DNA from: JAFDZV01 sp035549015
Lineage (GTDB): Bacteria; Bacteroidota; Ignavibacteria; OLB7
Assembly (NCBI GenBank): GCA_035549015.1
Contig: DASZRW010000085.1
Span: 22,614 to 86,613 of the forward strand
Reading direction: 5' to 3'
Length of the DNA: 64,000 bases
Shown: positions 1 to 8,597 of the stretch, one piece after another
Layout: each line of letters starts with the position of its first letter
Numbering within the stretch: the stretch's first letter is position 1
Position numbers and translations under genes: made by a program
The notes under the pieces: generated by a model
What the model saw: the letters and a program-made list of their open reading frames with translations, nothing else
Database searches by the model: none
Told to the model about the DNA's origin: nothing

Positions 1-592
1 TCGCATCGATGAAGCGCGTGCCGATGATCGGGTCGCCGCCGATGCCGATGCAGGTGGACTGCCCAAGGCCCACATCGGTGAGCTGGCGCACGGCCTCGTA
101 GGTGAGCGTTCCGCTCCGCGAGACAACGCCAACCGAGCCGCTCTTGTGGATGAAGCCGGGCATGATGCCGATCTTGCACTGATCCGGCGTGATCACACCG
201 GGGCAGTTCGGACCGATCAGACGCGTGGAACGTCCCTTCAGATACTGGTTCACGCCAACCATGTCCTCCACCGGGATGCCTTCGGTGATGCAGATCACCA
301 AGGGGATGCCCGCATCCGCGGCCTCCATGATCGCGTCGGCAGCGAACGGAGCCGGTACGAAGATCACCGATGCGTTGGCGCCGGTAACGGCAACCGCCTC
401 GGAGACAGTGTTGAACACCGGAACCGGACGAATGAATTCGGCGGGCTGATACTCGGTCCCGCCCTTGCCCGGCGTCACGCCGGCCACGACGTTGGTTCCG
501 TACTCGAGCATCTGCGATGCATGATAGGTGCCTTCGCTTCCGGTAAGACCCTGCACCAGAACCCGTGTGTTCTTGTCGATCAGGACGGCCAT
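1..592 (-). CDS. sucD: Succinyl-CoA synthetase alpha subunit, C-terminal end outside the window
   Basis: The gene encodes the alpha subunit of succinyl-CoA ligase, which with SucB converts succinyl-CoA to succinate in the TCA cycle with formation of a nucleoside triphosphate. Read on the minus strand from the ATG at 592-590, the product starts MAVLIDKNTRVLVQGLTGSE and has the CoA-binding N-terminal fold, HASQMLEYGTNVVAGVTPGK and the conserved GPNCPG at about residues 127-132. About 197 of the usual 290 or so residues are visible; the active-site histidine lies beyond the edge. A -7 box (TACCTTTG) lies about 50 nt upstream. It is divergent from mrdA. Confidence 0.95.
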   Translation of the reverse strand, partial: MAVLIDKNTRVLVQGLTGSEGTYHASQMLEYGTNVVAGVTPGKGGTEYQPAEFIRPVPVFNTVSEAVAVTGANASVIFVPAPFAADAIMEAADAGIPLVICITEGIPVEDMVGVNQYLKGRSTRLIGPNCPGVITPDQCKIGIMPGFIHKSGSVGVVSRSGTLTYEAVRQLTDVGLGQSTCIGIGGDPIIGTRFIDA

Positions 593-641
593 AGCTGCTG
601 TATTGGGAAGAGTTAGAGTTGACGTTCGCCGAAGGAGACCG

Positions 642-649
642 CAAAGGTA
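642..649 (-). promoter_or_regulatory. -7 box of the sucD promoter (TACCTTTG)
   Basis: TACCTTTG on the minus strand is an exact match to the Bacteroidetes -7 consensus TAnnTTTG and lies about 50 nt upstream of the sucD ATG. No convincing -33 TTTG was found at the right distance, so the call rests on the -7 box and position. Confidence 0.5.
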
Positions 650-793
650 CGAAAAGCGTCCGGGCCTGCGAAGATCAGGATGATGTAACGATGCGCACAG
701 ACTTCCGGCACGGGAATGAACTGCCGTGGGATGCAGCCGTAAAAATTCGTCCCGGCCACCCTTTGCGGCCCGACAATTAGCCATATCGTGTCG

Positions 794-801
794 TATTTTT
801 G
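794..801 (+). promoter_or_regulatory. -7 box of the mrdA promoter (TATTTTTG)
   Basis: TATTTTTG matches TAnnTTTG and lies 124 nt upstream of the chosen mrdA start, in the divergent gap between sucD and mrdA (593-925). A TTTG about 27 nt further upstream is somewhat too distant to be a standard -33 element. Confidence 0.45.
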
Positions 802-925
802 CATCTGAATCTTGTATCAAGTTGCTCTCCGCAGGCATGCCGTGCTCCCCGCCAAACTCCGGGCACGGCGCCCCGGAGACGATCCAACCCTCCGTTTCTC
901 GCGAAGCCAACCCGGGCAGGCCTCC

Positions 926-2809
926 ATGGAAGTCGATCGTTCCTTCGGTTCAACAACACGCAAACGCACGTTCCTGGGGCTGCTGCTCCTGATCTTCGGG
1001 GCATTCACTGCACGGCTGGTGCAGCTGCAATTGATCGAGGGCTCCGAGTACCGCACCAGAACGGAGGCGCAGGGAATCAAGCAGATCGTGCGCGAACCGA
1101 TTCGCGGCGCGATCTACGATCGCTACGGCCACCCCATCGTGGCCAACATCCCTTCCTACACCGTGCTGGTGACGCCGAACAAGCTTACCGCGCAGAGCAA
1201 GGCGCTGCTGGCACGCATCCTTGCCACGGACACGATCACGATCAACGACAAGATCAAGCAATACAAGACCAACGACTATTCGCCCATCCGCATCTGGCGC
1301 GACGTGGACCGCCAGGGGTGGGCCCGCCTGAACGAGCTGCATACGGACCTGGTTGGCGTGGACATCGTGGAGGAATCCAAGCGCGCCTATACCGCGGACA
1401 TCCGCGCTTCCCATATTCTTGGCTACACGAAGGAGATCTCCAACACGGAGATCGGCGAGCTCGGCGATTACTACACGCCGGGGGATGTGGTGGGCAAGTC
1501 CGGCATCGAGAAGGCGTTCGAGGATCACCTGCGAGGCGAGAAGGGATACGAGTTCGTGGCGGTGAACAATCGCGGGCAGCGCGTGAACTCCTTCAACGAC
1601 GGCAAGAACGATCGCACGCCGTCCAACGGATTCGATCTGTACCTGGGGCTGGATGCAGGCCTGCAGCAGTATGCCGAAAAGTTGTTGAAGGGATATCACG
1701 GAGCCGTCGTCGCGCTGGACCCGAACAACGGCGAGATCCTGGCGATGGCAAGCGCGCCGGACTACGACCCCGCCCTCTTCAGCGGCGTCACCACGAAGGA
1801 GGCGTACGAGAAGGTGGCGAACGATCCCGGCAAGCCGCTGCTGAACCGCGCCACGCAGGCGGTGTATCCGCCGGGCTCCACGTGGAAGATGCTGATGGCG
1901 ATTGCGGGGCTCACCGAGGGATACATCAAGCCCAGCACCACGATCTCCTGCCCGGGCTCGTTCACGCTCGGCGGAAACACGTGGAAGTGCCACGGCGCGC
2001 ACGGCCTGGTGAACGTCCGCAAGGCCATCCACGTCTCCTGCAACGTCTTCTTCTACAAGCTCGCCCTGCAGATGGGGATCGAAAACTACACGAAGTACGG
2101 GCAGCTGTTCCACTTCGGACGCCGCCTGGGCGTCGACGTGCCGGAGGGTGCGACGCTGCTCCCCTCGCAGGAGTACTACGACAAGGTATACGGCGCCGGG
2201 AAGTGGCCGAAGGGGGTGCTGGTGAACCTCGGGATCGGGCAGGGAGAAATCAAGGTGAACCCGATGCAGCTTGCAGCCTACTGCGGCGCTCTTGCCAACG
2301 GCGGCACCTGGTACCAGCCGCATCTGGTGCGCGCAATCAAGAACAACCAGCTCGGCTCCATCGAGAAAGTGAAGTACGATGCCGAGGACCTCGGCATCTC
2401 GCACGATATCATGGACGTGATTCACGCCGGCATGTTCGATGTGGTGAATACACCCGGCGGCACGGCCGGCGGCGCGAGGATGAGCGATATCCTGATTGCC
2501 GGCAAGACCGGCACCGCACAGGCCGGCAAGGGAAAGCGCGACCATGCCTGGTTCATCTGCTACGCACCGTTCGACAAGCCGAAGATTGCGATGTGCGTGC
2601 TGGTGGAGAACAGCGGCTTCGGCGGAACGTATTCCGCTCCGATCGCCCGCAAGCTGATCCGCTACTACCTGACGCGGCAGCGCGAGGAAGGCGATTCGCA
2701 GCCAGGAGACTCGCTGACCAACCCCAACGCGCTCCGCTCGATCAACATGCCCCCCGGTGCGGACGGCGACGAGCAGGAAAGCTCCATGATTCCGGACTCG
2801 CTGCATTGA
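926..2809 (+). CDS. mrdA: Penicillin-binding protein 2 (peptidoglycan transpeptidase)
   Basis: This class B penicillin-binding protein is the cross-linking enzyme of the cell-elongation machinery and acts in the periplasm, anchored in the inner membrane. The 627-residue product has one N-terminal membrane segment (FLGLLLLIFGAFTARLVQLQ), the dimerisation region (REPIRGAIYDRYGHPIV) and the transpeptidase domain. The three active-site motifs are visible: STWK with nucleophile Ser at about 318, SCN at about 371 and KTGT at about 527. The start at 926 was chosen because it places the membrane anchor near the N-terminus; an in-frame start at 812 would add 38 unrelated residues. No rodA or mre genes are adjacent. 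Confidence 0.95.
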   Translation: MEVDRSFGSTTRKRTFLGLLLLIFGAFTARLVQLQLIEGSEYRTRTEAQGIKQIVREPIRGAIYDRYGHPIVANIPSYTVLVTPNKLTAQSKALLARILATDTITINDKIKQYKTNDYSPIRIWRDVDRQGWARLNELHTDLVGVDIVEESKRAYTADIRASHILGYTKEISNTEIGELGDYYTPGDVVGKSGIEKAFEDHLRGEKGYEFVAVNNRGQRVNSFNDGKNDRTPSNGFDLYLGLDAGLQQYAEKLLKGYHGAVVALDPNNGEILAMASAPDYDPALFSGVTTKEAYEKVANDPGKPLLNRATQAVYPPGSTWKMLMAIAGLTEGYIKPSTTISCPGSFTLGGNTWKCHGAHGLVNVRKAIHVSCNVFFYKLALQMGIENYTKYGQLFHFGRRLGVDVPEGATLLPSQEYYDKVYGAGKWPKGVLVNLGIGQGEIKVNPMQLAAYCGALANGGTWYQPHLVRAIKNNQLGSIEKVKYDAEDLGISHDIMDVIHAGMFDVVNTPGGTAGGARMSDILIAGKTGTAQAGKGKRDHAWFICYAPFDKPKIAMCVLVENSGFGGTYSAPIARKLIRYYLTRQREEGDSQPGDSLTNPNALRSINMPPGADGDEQESSMIPDSLH

Positions 2810-2911
2810 TGGAGCGGACCGGAACCTGACCCGGTCGCCAACTCCGTTCGCGCATTGCCGCCAACGGAGCGGGCCGCGGAGGGATGTTGGAAGTATCCAG
2901 GGATAACGTCA

Positions 2912-2948
2912 AAAGCCGTCGCAACCACGGAAGGGTTGCGACGGCTTT
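2912..2948. terminator. Bidirectional terminator between mrdA and purA
   Basis: A perfect 15-bp stem (AAAGCCGTCGCAACC and its complement) with a 7-nt loop lies between two convergent genes. The stem begins with A residues and ends with T residues, so it could act in both directions. Confidence 0.8.
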
Positions 2949-3036
2949 CATCATTTCAGTGCTCTGTTCCGGTACTGAGCGAAAGGCGCGCATCAGCTGA
3001 GGGAAGGCCGCACATCTGCTGAGGGAAGGCCGCGCA

Positions 3037-4311
3037 TCAGCGCGTCACCACCTCGTCGCGGCCGGGGCCGGTGCCGATGTAGCTGACGCGGGCGCCTATC
3101 GCCCGCTCGATCATCTCGACATAGTCGCGCGCCGCCTTCGGCAGATCGGCGTAGGCGCGGCAGTCGGCAAGCGAGCTGTTCCACCCCTTGAACGTTTCGT
3201 ACACCGGCTGCACCCGTTCCAGCGTGGCGCAGTCGCAGGGGAAGTACTTCAGCGGACGGCCGTCCAGAAGATAGTCCGTGCAGACGCGCAGCTCATCGAA
3301 GTTGTTGAGCACATCCAGCTTGGTGAGAACGATCTCCGTGATGCCGTTCACCATGGCGGAGTACCTGAGTGCCACCAGATCCAGCCACCCGCAGCGGCGC
3401 GGCCGCCCGGTGGTGGCTCCGAACTCGCCCCCCTCGCTGCGCAGACGCTCGCCGGTCTCGTCATCCAGTTCCGTCGGGAACGGACCGTTGCCAACGCGCG
3501 TGCAGTAGGCCTTTGCGATGCCGATCACCCCGCCGATCGCGGTGGGCGGCAGCCCGAGCCCGGTGCATGCCCCCCCCGACGTTGGGGACGAACTGGTAAC
3601 GAACGGATAGGTGCCGTGGTCGATGTCCAGCAGAGCACCCTGCGCCCCCTCCACGAGCAGGCGCTTCCCCTCGCGCCAGGCCTCGTTGACGAAGTAGGTG
3701 GTGTCCGTGATATAGGAATCGATCTTGCGATCGAACTCCAGATACTCCGCCACGGTCCTCTCCACATCCAGTTCCTCGGCATCGTACACCTTGCGGAACC
3801 ACTCGTTCTTCTGGGCGATGCCGCGCCGGAGCTTCTCCTCCAGGATTGCGCGATCCAGCAGATCCACGATCCGGATGCCGGTGCGGCTGTACTTGTCGAT
3901 ATACGCCGGGCCGATGCCGCGGCCGGTGGTACCGATCTTCTGCCCGCTCTCCTGGAGCGTATCGAGCAGCTTGTGATACGGCATGATCAGGTGCGCCTTG
4001 TGGCTGATCTTCAGCCGCCCCTCGATGGAGATGCCGAACGACTCGAGCAGGGCGATCTCCTCCATCAGGGCCACGGGATCGATCACCACACCGTTGCCGA
4101 TCACGCATACCACATTGTCGTGAAGGATGCCGGAAGGAATCAGATGGAGCACGTACTTCCGGTCACCGACAACCAGCGTATGGCCGGCATTGGCTCCCCC
4201 CTGATAGCGTGCAACGATGTCGCTCTGCTCGGCGAGCAGGTCCACCACCTTTCCCTTCCCCTCATCGCCCCATTGTGCGCCAACGATTACCTGAACACTC
4301 ATGATGCTCAC
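3037..4311 (-). CDS. purA: Adenylosuccinate synthase
   Basis: The enzyme condenses IMP with aspartate using GTP, the first committed step from IMP to AMP. The 424-residue product has the P-loop-like GAQWGDEGKGK at the N-terminus, GTTGRGIGPAY in the IMP site and the GAQGALLDIDHGTYPFVTSS region, at the usual full length for PurA. The GTG at 4311 was chosen because GGAG sits 7 nt upstream; an ATG three codons later (4302) lacks that spacing. It is convergent with mrdA and shares a bidirectional terminator with it. The STAS gene lies 80 nt upstream on the same strand. Confidence 0.97.
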   Translation of the reverse strand: MSIMSVQVIVGAQWGDEGKGKVVDLLAEQSDIVARYQGGANAGHTLVVGDRKYVLHLIPSGILHDNVVCVIGNGVVIDPVALMEEIALLESFGISIEGRLKISHKAHLIMPYHKLLDTLQESGQKIGTTGRGIGPAYIDKYSRTGIRIVDLLDRAILEEKLRRGIAQKNEWFRKVYDAEELDVERTVAEYLEFDRKIDSYITDTTYFVNEAWREGKRLLVEGAQGALLDIDHGTYPFVTSSSPTSGGACTGLGLPPTAIGGVIGIAKAYCTRVGNGPFPTELDDETGERLRSEGGEFGATTGRPRRCGWLDLVALRYSAMVNGITEIVLTKLDVLNNFDELRVCTDYLLDGRPLKYFPCDCATLERVQPVYETFKGWNSSLADCRAYADLPKAARDYVEMIERAIGARVSYIGTGPGRDEVVTR

Positions 4312-4391
4312 ACGAAAACGCTCCGATCATCGGTCCCGGTGATAATGGAACGCACGATCGGAGCGTATGAACTGTTTATTCTGAACGAAGT

Positions 4392-4727
4392 CTACTGCGA
4401 CGCCGCCAGCGCTTCTTCGCGCGTGGCGTACTGCGGCAGCACGGAGTCCAGCCGCGTCATCCTGAACAGGCCGGTGATCTTCTCGTTCGCACCGGCAACA
4501 ACCAGCACGCCGCCCGCAGTGCGAAGCGTGGAGGACGCGCCCACCAGCATGCCGAGCCCGGAGCTGTTCATGACCGGTACCAGAGCCAGATCAACGATCA
4601 CGCAACGCTCGCCGCCGCGAACCAGTTCGCCGATCGCCTGGGAGAACTGCATCCCCTCGGCGCCGCCTATCACGTTTCCGGTGACAGTGATCACCGCCGG
4701 ATTGTTATGGTCGATCGAGAATGTCAT
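4392..4727 (-). CDS. STAS-domain protein, anti-sigma factor antagonist family
   Basis: A single STAS domain of 111 residues, the fold of SpoIIAA/RsbV-type anti-anti-sigma factors that bind a partner kinase when unphosphorylated. The phosphoacceptor loop is visible as PVMNSSGLGML with Ser at 55-56, followed by the helix and strand TLRTAGGVLVVAGANEKITG. No anti-sigma kinase or phosphatase gene is adjacent, so the partner is unknown. GGAA lies upstream of the ATG but at long spacing. Membership of the family is clear; the specific pathway is not. Confidence 0.88.
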   Translation of the reverse strand: MTFSIDHNNPAVITVTGNVIGGAEGMQFSQAIGELVRGGERCVIVDLALVPVMNSSGLGMLVGASSTLRTAGGVLVVAGANEKITGLFRMTRLDSVLPQYATREEALAASQ

Positions 4728-4950
4728 GCGGACTTGAACTTCCTAACATTTGATGCTGCGTGTCTGCTGCCGGCACAATCCGGCTTCAACCATGATTGCA
4801 ACGGCGGGCCTGCGCCGACACGAGCACCCCCTACGGATATCGAACGCCTGTGTTGCGTTTCATCCACCATTCCCGAAGAGCGGATTGCCCGCCGGCGGCT
4901 TGTCCGCCAGCGGATTGCCTGGCTCTCCGTCGCAACGCCCGACTCTCCGA

Positions 4951-5958
4951 TCAGGCCTTGGCCACGCGGCGAGCGGAGATGATCTGCTGCGTCTGGAGCG
5001 TGAAGTCGCGCTCCGCATTCGGATCCAGCTTCCCCTGACGAATCAGCACGTCCACCACGAAGGCGCTCGCGATGTAGATGGAGGAATAGGTACCGGTAAT
5101 GATACCGATCAACATCGTGAAGGCGAAGCCGCGCAGCACCTCACCCGAGAAGACGAGCAGGATCACGAGCACCATCGCAACGGTCAACGACGTGTTGATC
5201 GTACGCGGCAGCGTCTCGTTGATCGAGCGGTTCATCAGCATCAGGAGGTTCTCCCCCTTGTGCAGCTGTTTGTTCTCACGGATACGGTCGAAGATGATCA
5301 CCGTATCGTTGATGGAGAAGCCCACCACGGTGAGGAACGCTGCAAGCAGACTCTGATTCATCTCCAGGTTGAGGCCGAAGACGCCATTGAAGATCACCGC
5401 GAAGGCGAAGGCAACGAGCACGTCGTGCACCAGCGCGATGATGGCGCCGAGGCCGAAGAGGAACTCGAAGCGGAACGTGATGTAGAGAAGGATCGCGATG
5501 ATCGATGCGATCACGGCATACAGTGCCTGCAGGCGCAGCTCCTTGCCGATCTTCGGACCGATGTTGTCCACCTTCAGGAGCTCCACCTTGTTCCCCGGGA
5601 ACGCCTTGGTAAGCGCCTGCTGCAGACGGTCCGACACCTTCGGCGCGGGCTTCCCCTGATCCTGCGCCTCGGCATGCTCCGTCTTCACACGGATCAGCAC
5701 CTGGTTGGCGGACTGATTGAACTCCTTGATTTCGGCGCCGACGAAGCCGGCTCCGTCGACAGCCGACCGGATGTTTCCGGTGGGCACCGGCTGCGCGAAC
5801 CGGAACGCAGCCTGCGTTCCGCCCTCGAAGTCGATACCGTATTCAACACCACGCGTGAACGCAACCACGAGGCCGAGCACCGTGATTACGACCGACATGA
5901 TGTAGAACATCTTCCGCTTGCCGATGAAGTCTATATGAGTGTCGTGAAAGAACCGCAT
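4951..5958 (-). CDS. secF: Protein translocase subunit SecF
   Basis: SecF pairs with SecD in the inner membrane and uses the proton-motive force to help complete Sec-dependent export. The 335-residue product has the first membrane segment (MFYIMSVVITVLGLVVAFT), the periplasmic domain start GVEYGIDFEGGTQAAFRF and five more membrane segments, with the conserved SINDTVIIFDRIREN motif at about residue 225. It follows secD by 60 nt on the same strand and is very likely co-transcribed. No strong Shine-Dalgarno sequence precedes the ATG. Confidence 0.96.
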   Translation of the reverse strand: MRFFHDTHIDFIGKRKMFYIMSVVITVLGLVVAFTRGVEYGIDFEGGTQAAFRFAQPVPTGNIRSAVDGAGFVGAEIKEFNQSANQVLIRVKTEHAEAQDQGKPAPKVSDRLQQALTKAFPGNKVELLKVDNIGPKIGKELRLQALYAVIASIIAILLYITFRFEFLFGLGAIIALVHDVLVAFAFAVIFNGVFGLNLEMNQSLLAAFLTVVGFSINDTVIIFDRIRENKQLHKGENLLMLMNRSINETLPRTINTSLTVAMVLVILLVFSGEVLRGFAFTMLIGIITGTYSSIYIASAFVVDVLIRQGKLDPNAERDFTLQTQQIISARRVAKA

Positions 5959-6018
5959 GTCAGCTTGTTCCGGTTTGCAAAGTTTCTGGAATGATCGTCG
6001 TCGGTCGCGCCTGCCTGC

Positions 6019-8238
6019 CTATGCGGCTTCCTCTGTCACCTGGCCGTAGTTGATGTTGGTAGCACCACGGTCCAGCATGACGAGGAACACGGTCTTGGTA
6101 ACGAACACTGCCGTGAAGAGCGTTGCCGCGATACCGATCATGAGCGTTGCGGCGAAGCCGCGCACCGGACCGGAGCCGAAGACGTAGAGGATGGCGCCGG
6201 TCATGAACGTCGTGATATGCGTATCGATGATGGCCGCGAAGGCCTTCTCGTAGCCGAGCAGCACAGCGCTCTTCAACGCCTTGCCCCGCGCCATCTCCTC
6301 ACGTATTCGTTCGTAGATAAGAATGTTGCCGTCCACCGCCATACCGATGGTAAGCACCAGACCGCCGATGCCCGGGAGCGTAAGCGTGGCACCGAGCGCG
6401 GCCAGCGCAGCCAGCGTGATGATCACGTTCAGCATCACCGCAATGTCGGCAACGAAGCCGCCGAAGCGATAGTACACGAGCATGAAGAGGATCACCATTG
6501 CCGCCGCGATCCAGGTGGCATGGAAGCCCTGTGCGATCGAGTCGGAACCGAGCGACGGGCCAACGATGCGCTCCTCGATGATCTTCACCGGCGCCTTCAG
6601 TGCACCGGCCTTCAGAACGATCGCGAGCAGGTTGGCCTCCTTGATATCGGTGGAGCCGCTGATCGAGGAGCGGCCGCCGTCGATGCGGCTCTGAACCGTG
6701 GGCGCGGAGTAGACCGCGGAATCCAGCACGATCGCCACACGCTTGTGGATGTTCTTGCCGGTGATGTCGGCCCAGCGATCGGCGCCATCGCCGTTCATGT
6801 CCATGATCACCTCCGGCTTGCCGGTCTGCTGATCGAAGCTGGCGAACGCATCGGAGACCACTTCACCGGTCAGCTCGTTGTCCGCCGTGAGCACGTAGAT
6901 GCCGTAGATCCCCTTCTCGGGATCGCCGGTCTGATCGTGCTCCGGGTGGGCGCTGAAGGCGATCACGCGATCCTCCGGGATCAGCGCACGCACTTCCGGG
7001 CGCTGCAGATAGCGCTTCAGCGTATCGATGTTCGCACGAGTGGTGGAGAAGAAGTACTCACCCTTCGGCGTATCGTTCACCGCATAGACGGTGCTGGCAT
7101 CCTGGCTCGGCTTGTCGGCATCTTCCTGATAGCCGGTGTAGAAGTTGATCGTGAAGGGATGGTCGCGCCTGTAGGCCTTCCCCTTCTCCTCATCGGTCAT
7201 CCCCTTGTACGGATCGTTGCTCGTATCGGCCCCCTTGCCTCCCTTGCCGCTCGAATCCTTCTTCGTGGAGTCCGCCTTGGTGGAATCCCCCTTCTTCGTG
7301 GAGTCCTTGCGCCCGGTATTGTGCGCAAGATCCTTCTTCGTGGAATCCCCCTTCCCGGCTGTCTCGGGAGTCTTCTTCGTGGAGTCCGCCTTCTTGGTGG
7401 AATCGGTCTTCTTCGTGGAGTCCGCCTTCGATGCGGCGGCGCCGGTGCTGTCGTGCTTCGCGCCATTCTTGCCGGCCGGCTCCACCGCAACCTTGCCGGC
7501 GAGCACCTTGTCGATACGGCGGAACATCTCGATGGCGTCCGCGTCGTTCTTCACCAGCTTGAACTCCAGGCGCGCAGTGGTCTGCAACAGACTGCGCACG
7601 GACTCGGCATCGGTGATGCCCGGAAGCTCCAGCACCAGACGGCGGCCGGCGATCTTCTGAATCGAGATCTCGCTCACACCGAACTTGTCGATACGCTGGC
7701 GGATCACCTCCTCCGCCTGCCCCACGGCATCCTCGATGTTCTTGGCAAGCCGCTCCTTGATCCTCTCCTCGTTGATGTCGCCCCCCGTGGCGCCGGCATC
7801 GAAGTAGCTGAGAAGAGTACGGCCGGCAGGGCGGGCGATCTTGTCGAAGTTGGACATGAAGATATCCAGCACCGGCGCATCGGAAAGAGCCGCTTCGGCA
7901 CGCGTGGAGTCGATGGTGCGCTGGAACAGATCATCCACGGCCTCGTGCTGCGCCGTCTCGGCCAGCAACGCCGGGATGTCCACTTCCATCGTCACATACA
8001 TGCCTCCCTGAAGATCGAGACCGAGCTTGATGGGGGGTGCAAGGAAGTTCTTCTGGGCTTCCCGGTAGTTCTTACCGTGCAGCGAATCCCACCTCGCCAG
8101 AGCGGCCTTATTCCCACCCTTGAAAATATCGCTCCGCTCTGCGTCGAGTTGGTACGCCTTGTATGTCGGTAACAGCGCCCACAGGGCCGCGAGCAGCGCG
8201 ATCCCGGTGATGACCAAACGTATTGTTGCTGACTTCAC
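6019..8238 (-). CDS. secD: Protein translocase subunit SecD with a DSTKK-repeat insertion
   Basis: SecD partners SecF in the late steps of protein export. The 739-residue product has the N-terminal membrane segment, KLGLDLQGGMYVTMEVD at about residue 71, the RQRIDKFGVSE helix, ELPGITDAESV at about 205, and a C-terminal bundle of membrane segments with GMAVDGNILIYERIREEMAR. Homologues are usually about 600-620 residues. The excess is mostly a low-complexity Lys/Ser/Thr insertion at residues 258-340, inside the periplasmic part, listed separately. It is the first gene of the secDF pair. Confidence 0.96.
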   Translation of the reverse strand: MKSATIRLVITGIALLAALWALLPTYKAYQLDAERSDIFKGGNKAALARWDSLHGKNYREAQKNFLAPPIKLGLDLQGGMYVTMEVDIPALLAETAQHEAVDDLFQRTIDSTRAEAALSDAPVLDIFMSNFDKIARPAGRTLLSYFDAGATGGDINEERIKERLAKNIEDAVGQAEEVIRQRIDKFGVSEISIQKIAGRRLVLELPGITDAESVRSLLQTTARLEFKLVKNDADAIEMFRRIDKVLAGKVAVEPAGKNGAKHDSTGAAASKADSTKKTDSTKKADSTKKTPETAGKGDSTKKDLAHNTGRKDSTKKGDSTKADSTKKDSSGKGGKGADTSNDPYKGMTDEEKGKAYRRDHPFTINFYTGYQEDADKPSQDASTVYAVNDTPKGEYFFSTTRANIDTLKRYLQRPEVRALIPEDRVIAFSAHPEHDQTGDPEKGIYGIYVLTADNELTGEVVSDAFASFDQQTGKPEVIMDMNGDGADRWADITGKNIHKRVAIVLDSAVYSAPTVQSRIDGGRSSISGSTDIKEANLLAIVLKAGALKAPVKIIEERIVGPSLGSDSIAQGFHATWIAAAMVILFMLVYYRFGGFVADIAVMLNVIITLAALAALGATLTLPGIGGLVLTIGMAVDGNILIYERIREEMARGKALKSAVLLGYEKAFAAIIDTHITTFMTGAILYVFGSGPVRGFAATLMIGIAATLFTAVFVTKTVFLVMLDRGATNINYGQVTEEAA
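7219..7467 (-). repeat. In-frame DSTKK repeat insertion within secD
   Basis: Residues 258-340 of SecD contain seven DSTK(K) units with variable spacers, such as ADSTKK, TDSTKK, GDSTKK and KDSTKK, ending in a Gly/Lys-rich stretch. At DNA level the repeats appear as recurrent CTTCGTGGAGTC on the plus strand. The insertion is in frame, strongly basic and predicted to be disordered, placed between the periplasmic strands before and after it. Confidence 0.85.
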
Positions 8239-8597
8239 TGACTAAGCTCCAGAGAATACTGGGTTCGCTCATGGATAGGTAGCCGGACGGGAGTTCGGAA
8301 CACGATGATCCCCGCCCCATTAGCCGGAAAGGCGACCAATATACGGGGGCAGGGAACTACGAGTCAATTTCCGAATTGCGTTATCTGCTTACGCGACCGG
8401 CGATTTGGGACAAAAAACAAGGGGCGCTGAGATAACCCGCCGCGAGGTGGAGAGTTACCGACGCCAATCGTTCGCCAAGACGGGGGTATCTCGCAACACG
8501 AGCCCGGTCCAACAAGGGGCAGGCCCAACGAGGAGGCAGGTCCAACAAGGGCCCGGTCCAACAAGGGGCCGACCTTCCGCTGCCGTTGCGGGCGATC
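8239..8597. other. Gene-free stretch between secD and pyk
   Basis: No gene was recognised. On the minus strand the half near secD has TTGAC followed 20 nt later by TATATTGG (about 8330-8370), a plausible but inexact secD promoter. The half near pyk holds the four-unit direct repeat listed separately. Confidence 0.5.
8506..8572. repeat. Four short direct repeats downstream of pyk
   Basis: Four head-to-tail copies of a 16-17 bp unit (GGTCCAACAAGGGGC and close variants) begin at 8506, 8522, 8539 and 8555. They lie just beyond the pyk stop codon. They do not form an open frame with other coding signs. Confidence 0.75.

Noticed and set aside
799..2829. Long overlapping frames on both strands over mrdA
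   Set aside because: Only the frame with STWK, SCN and KTG motifs is a protein; the others are Arg-rich shadows.
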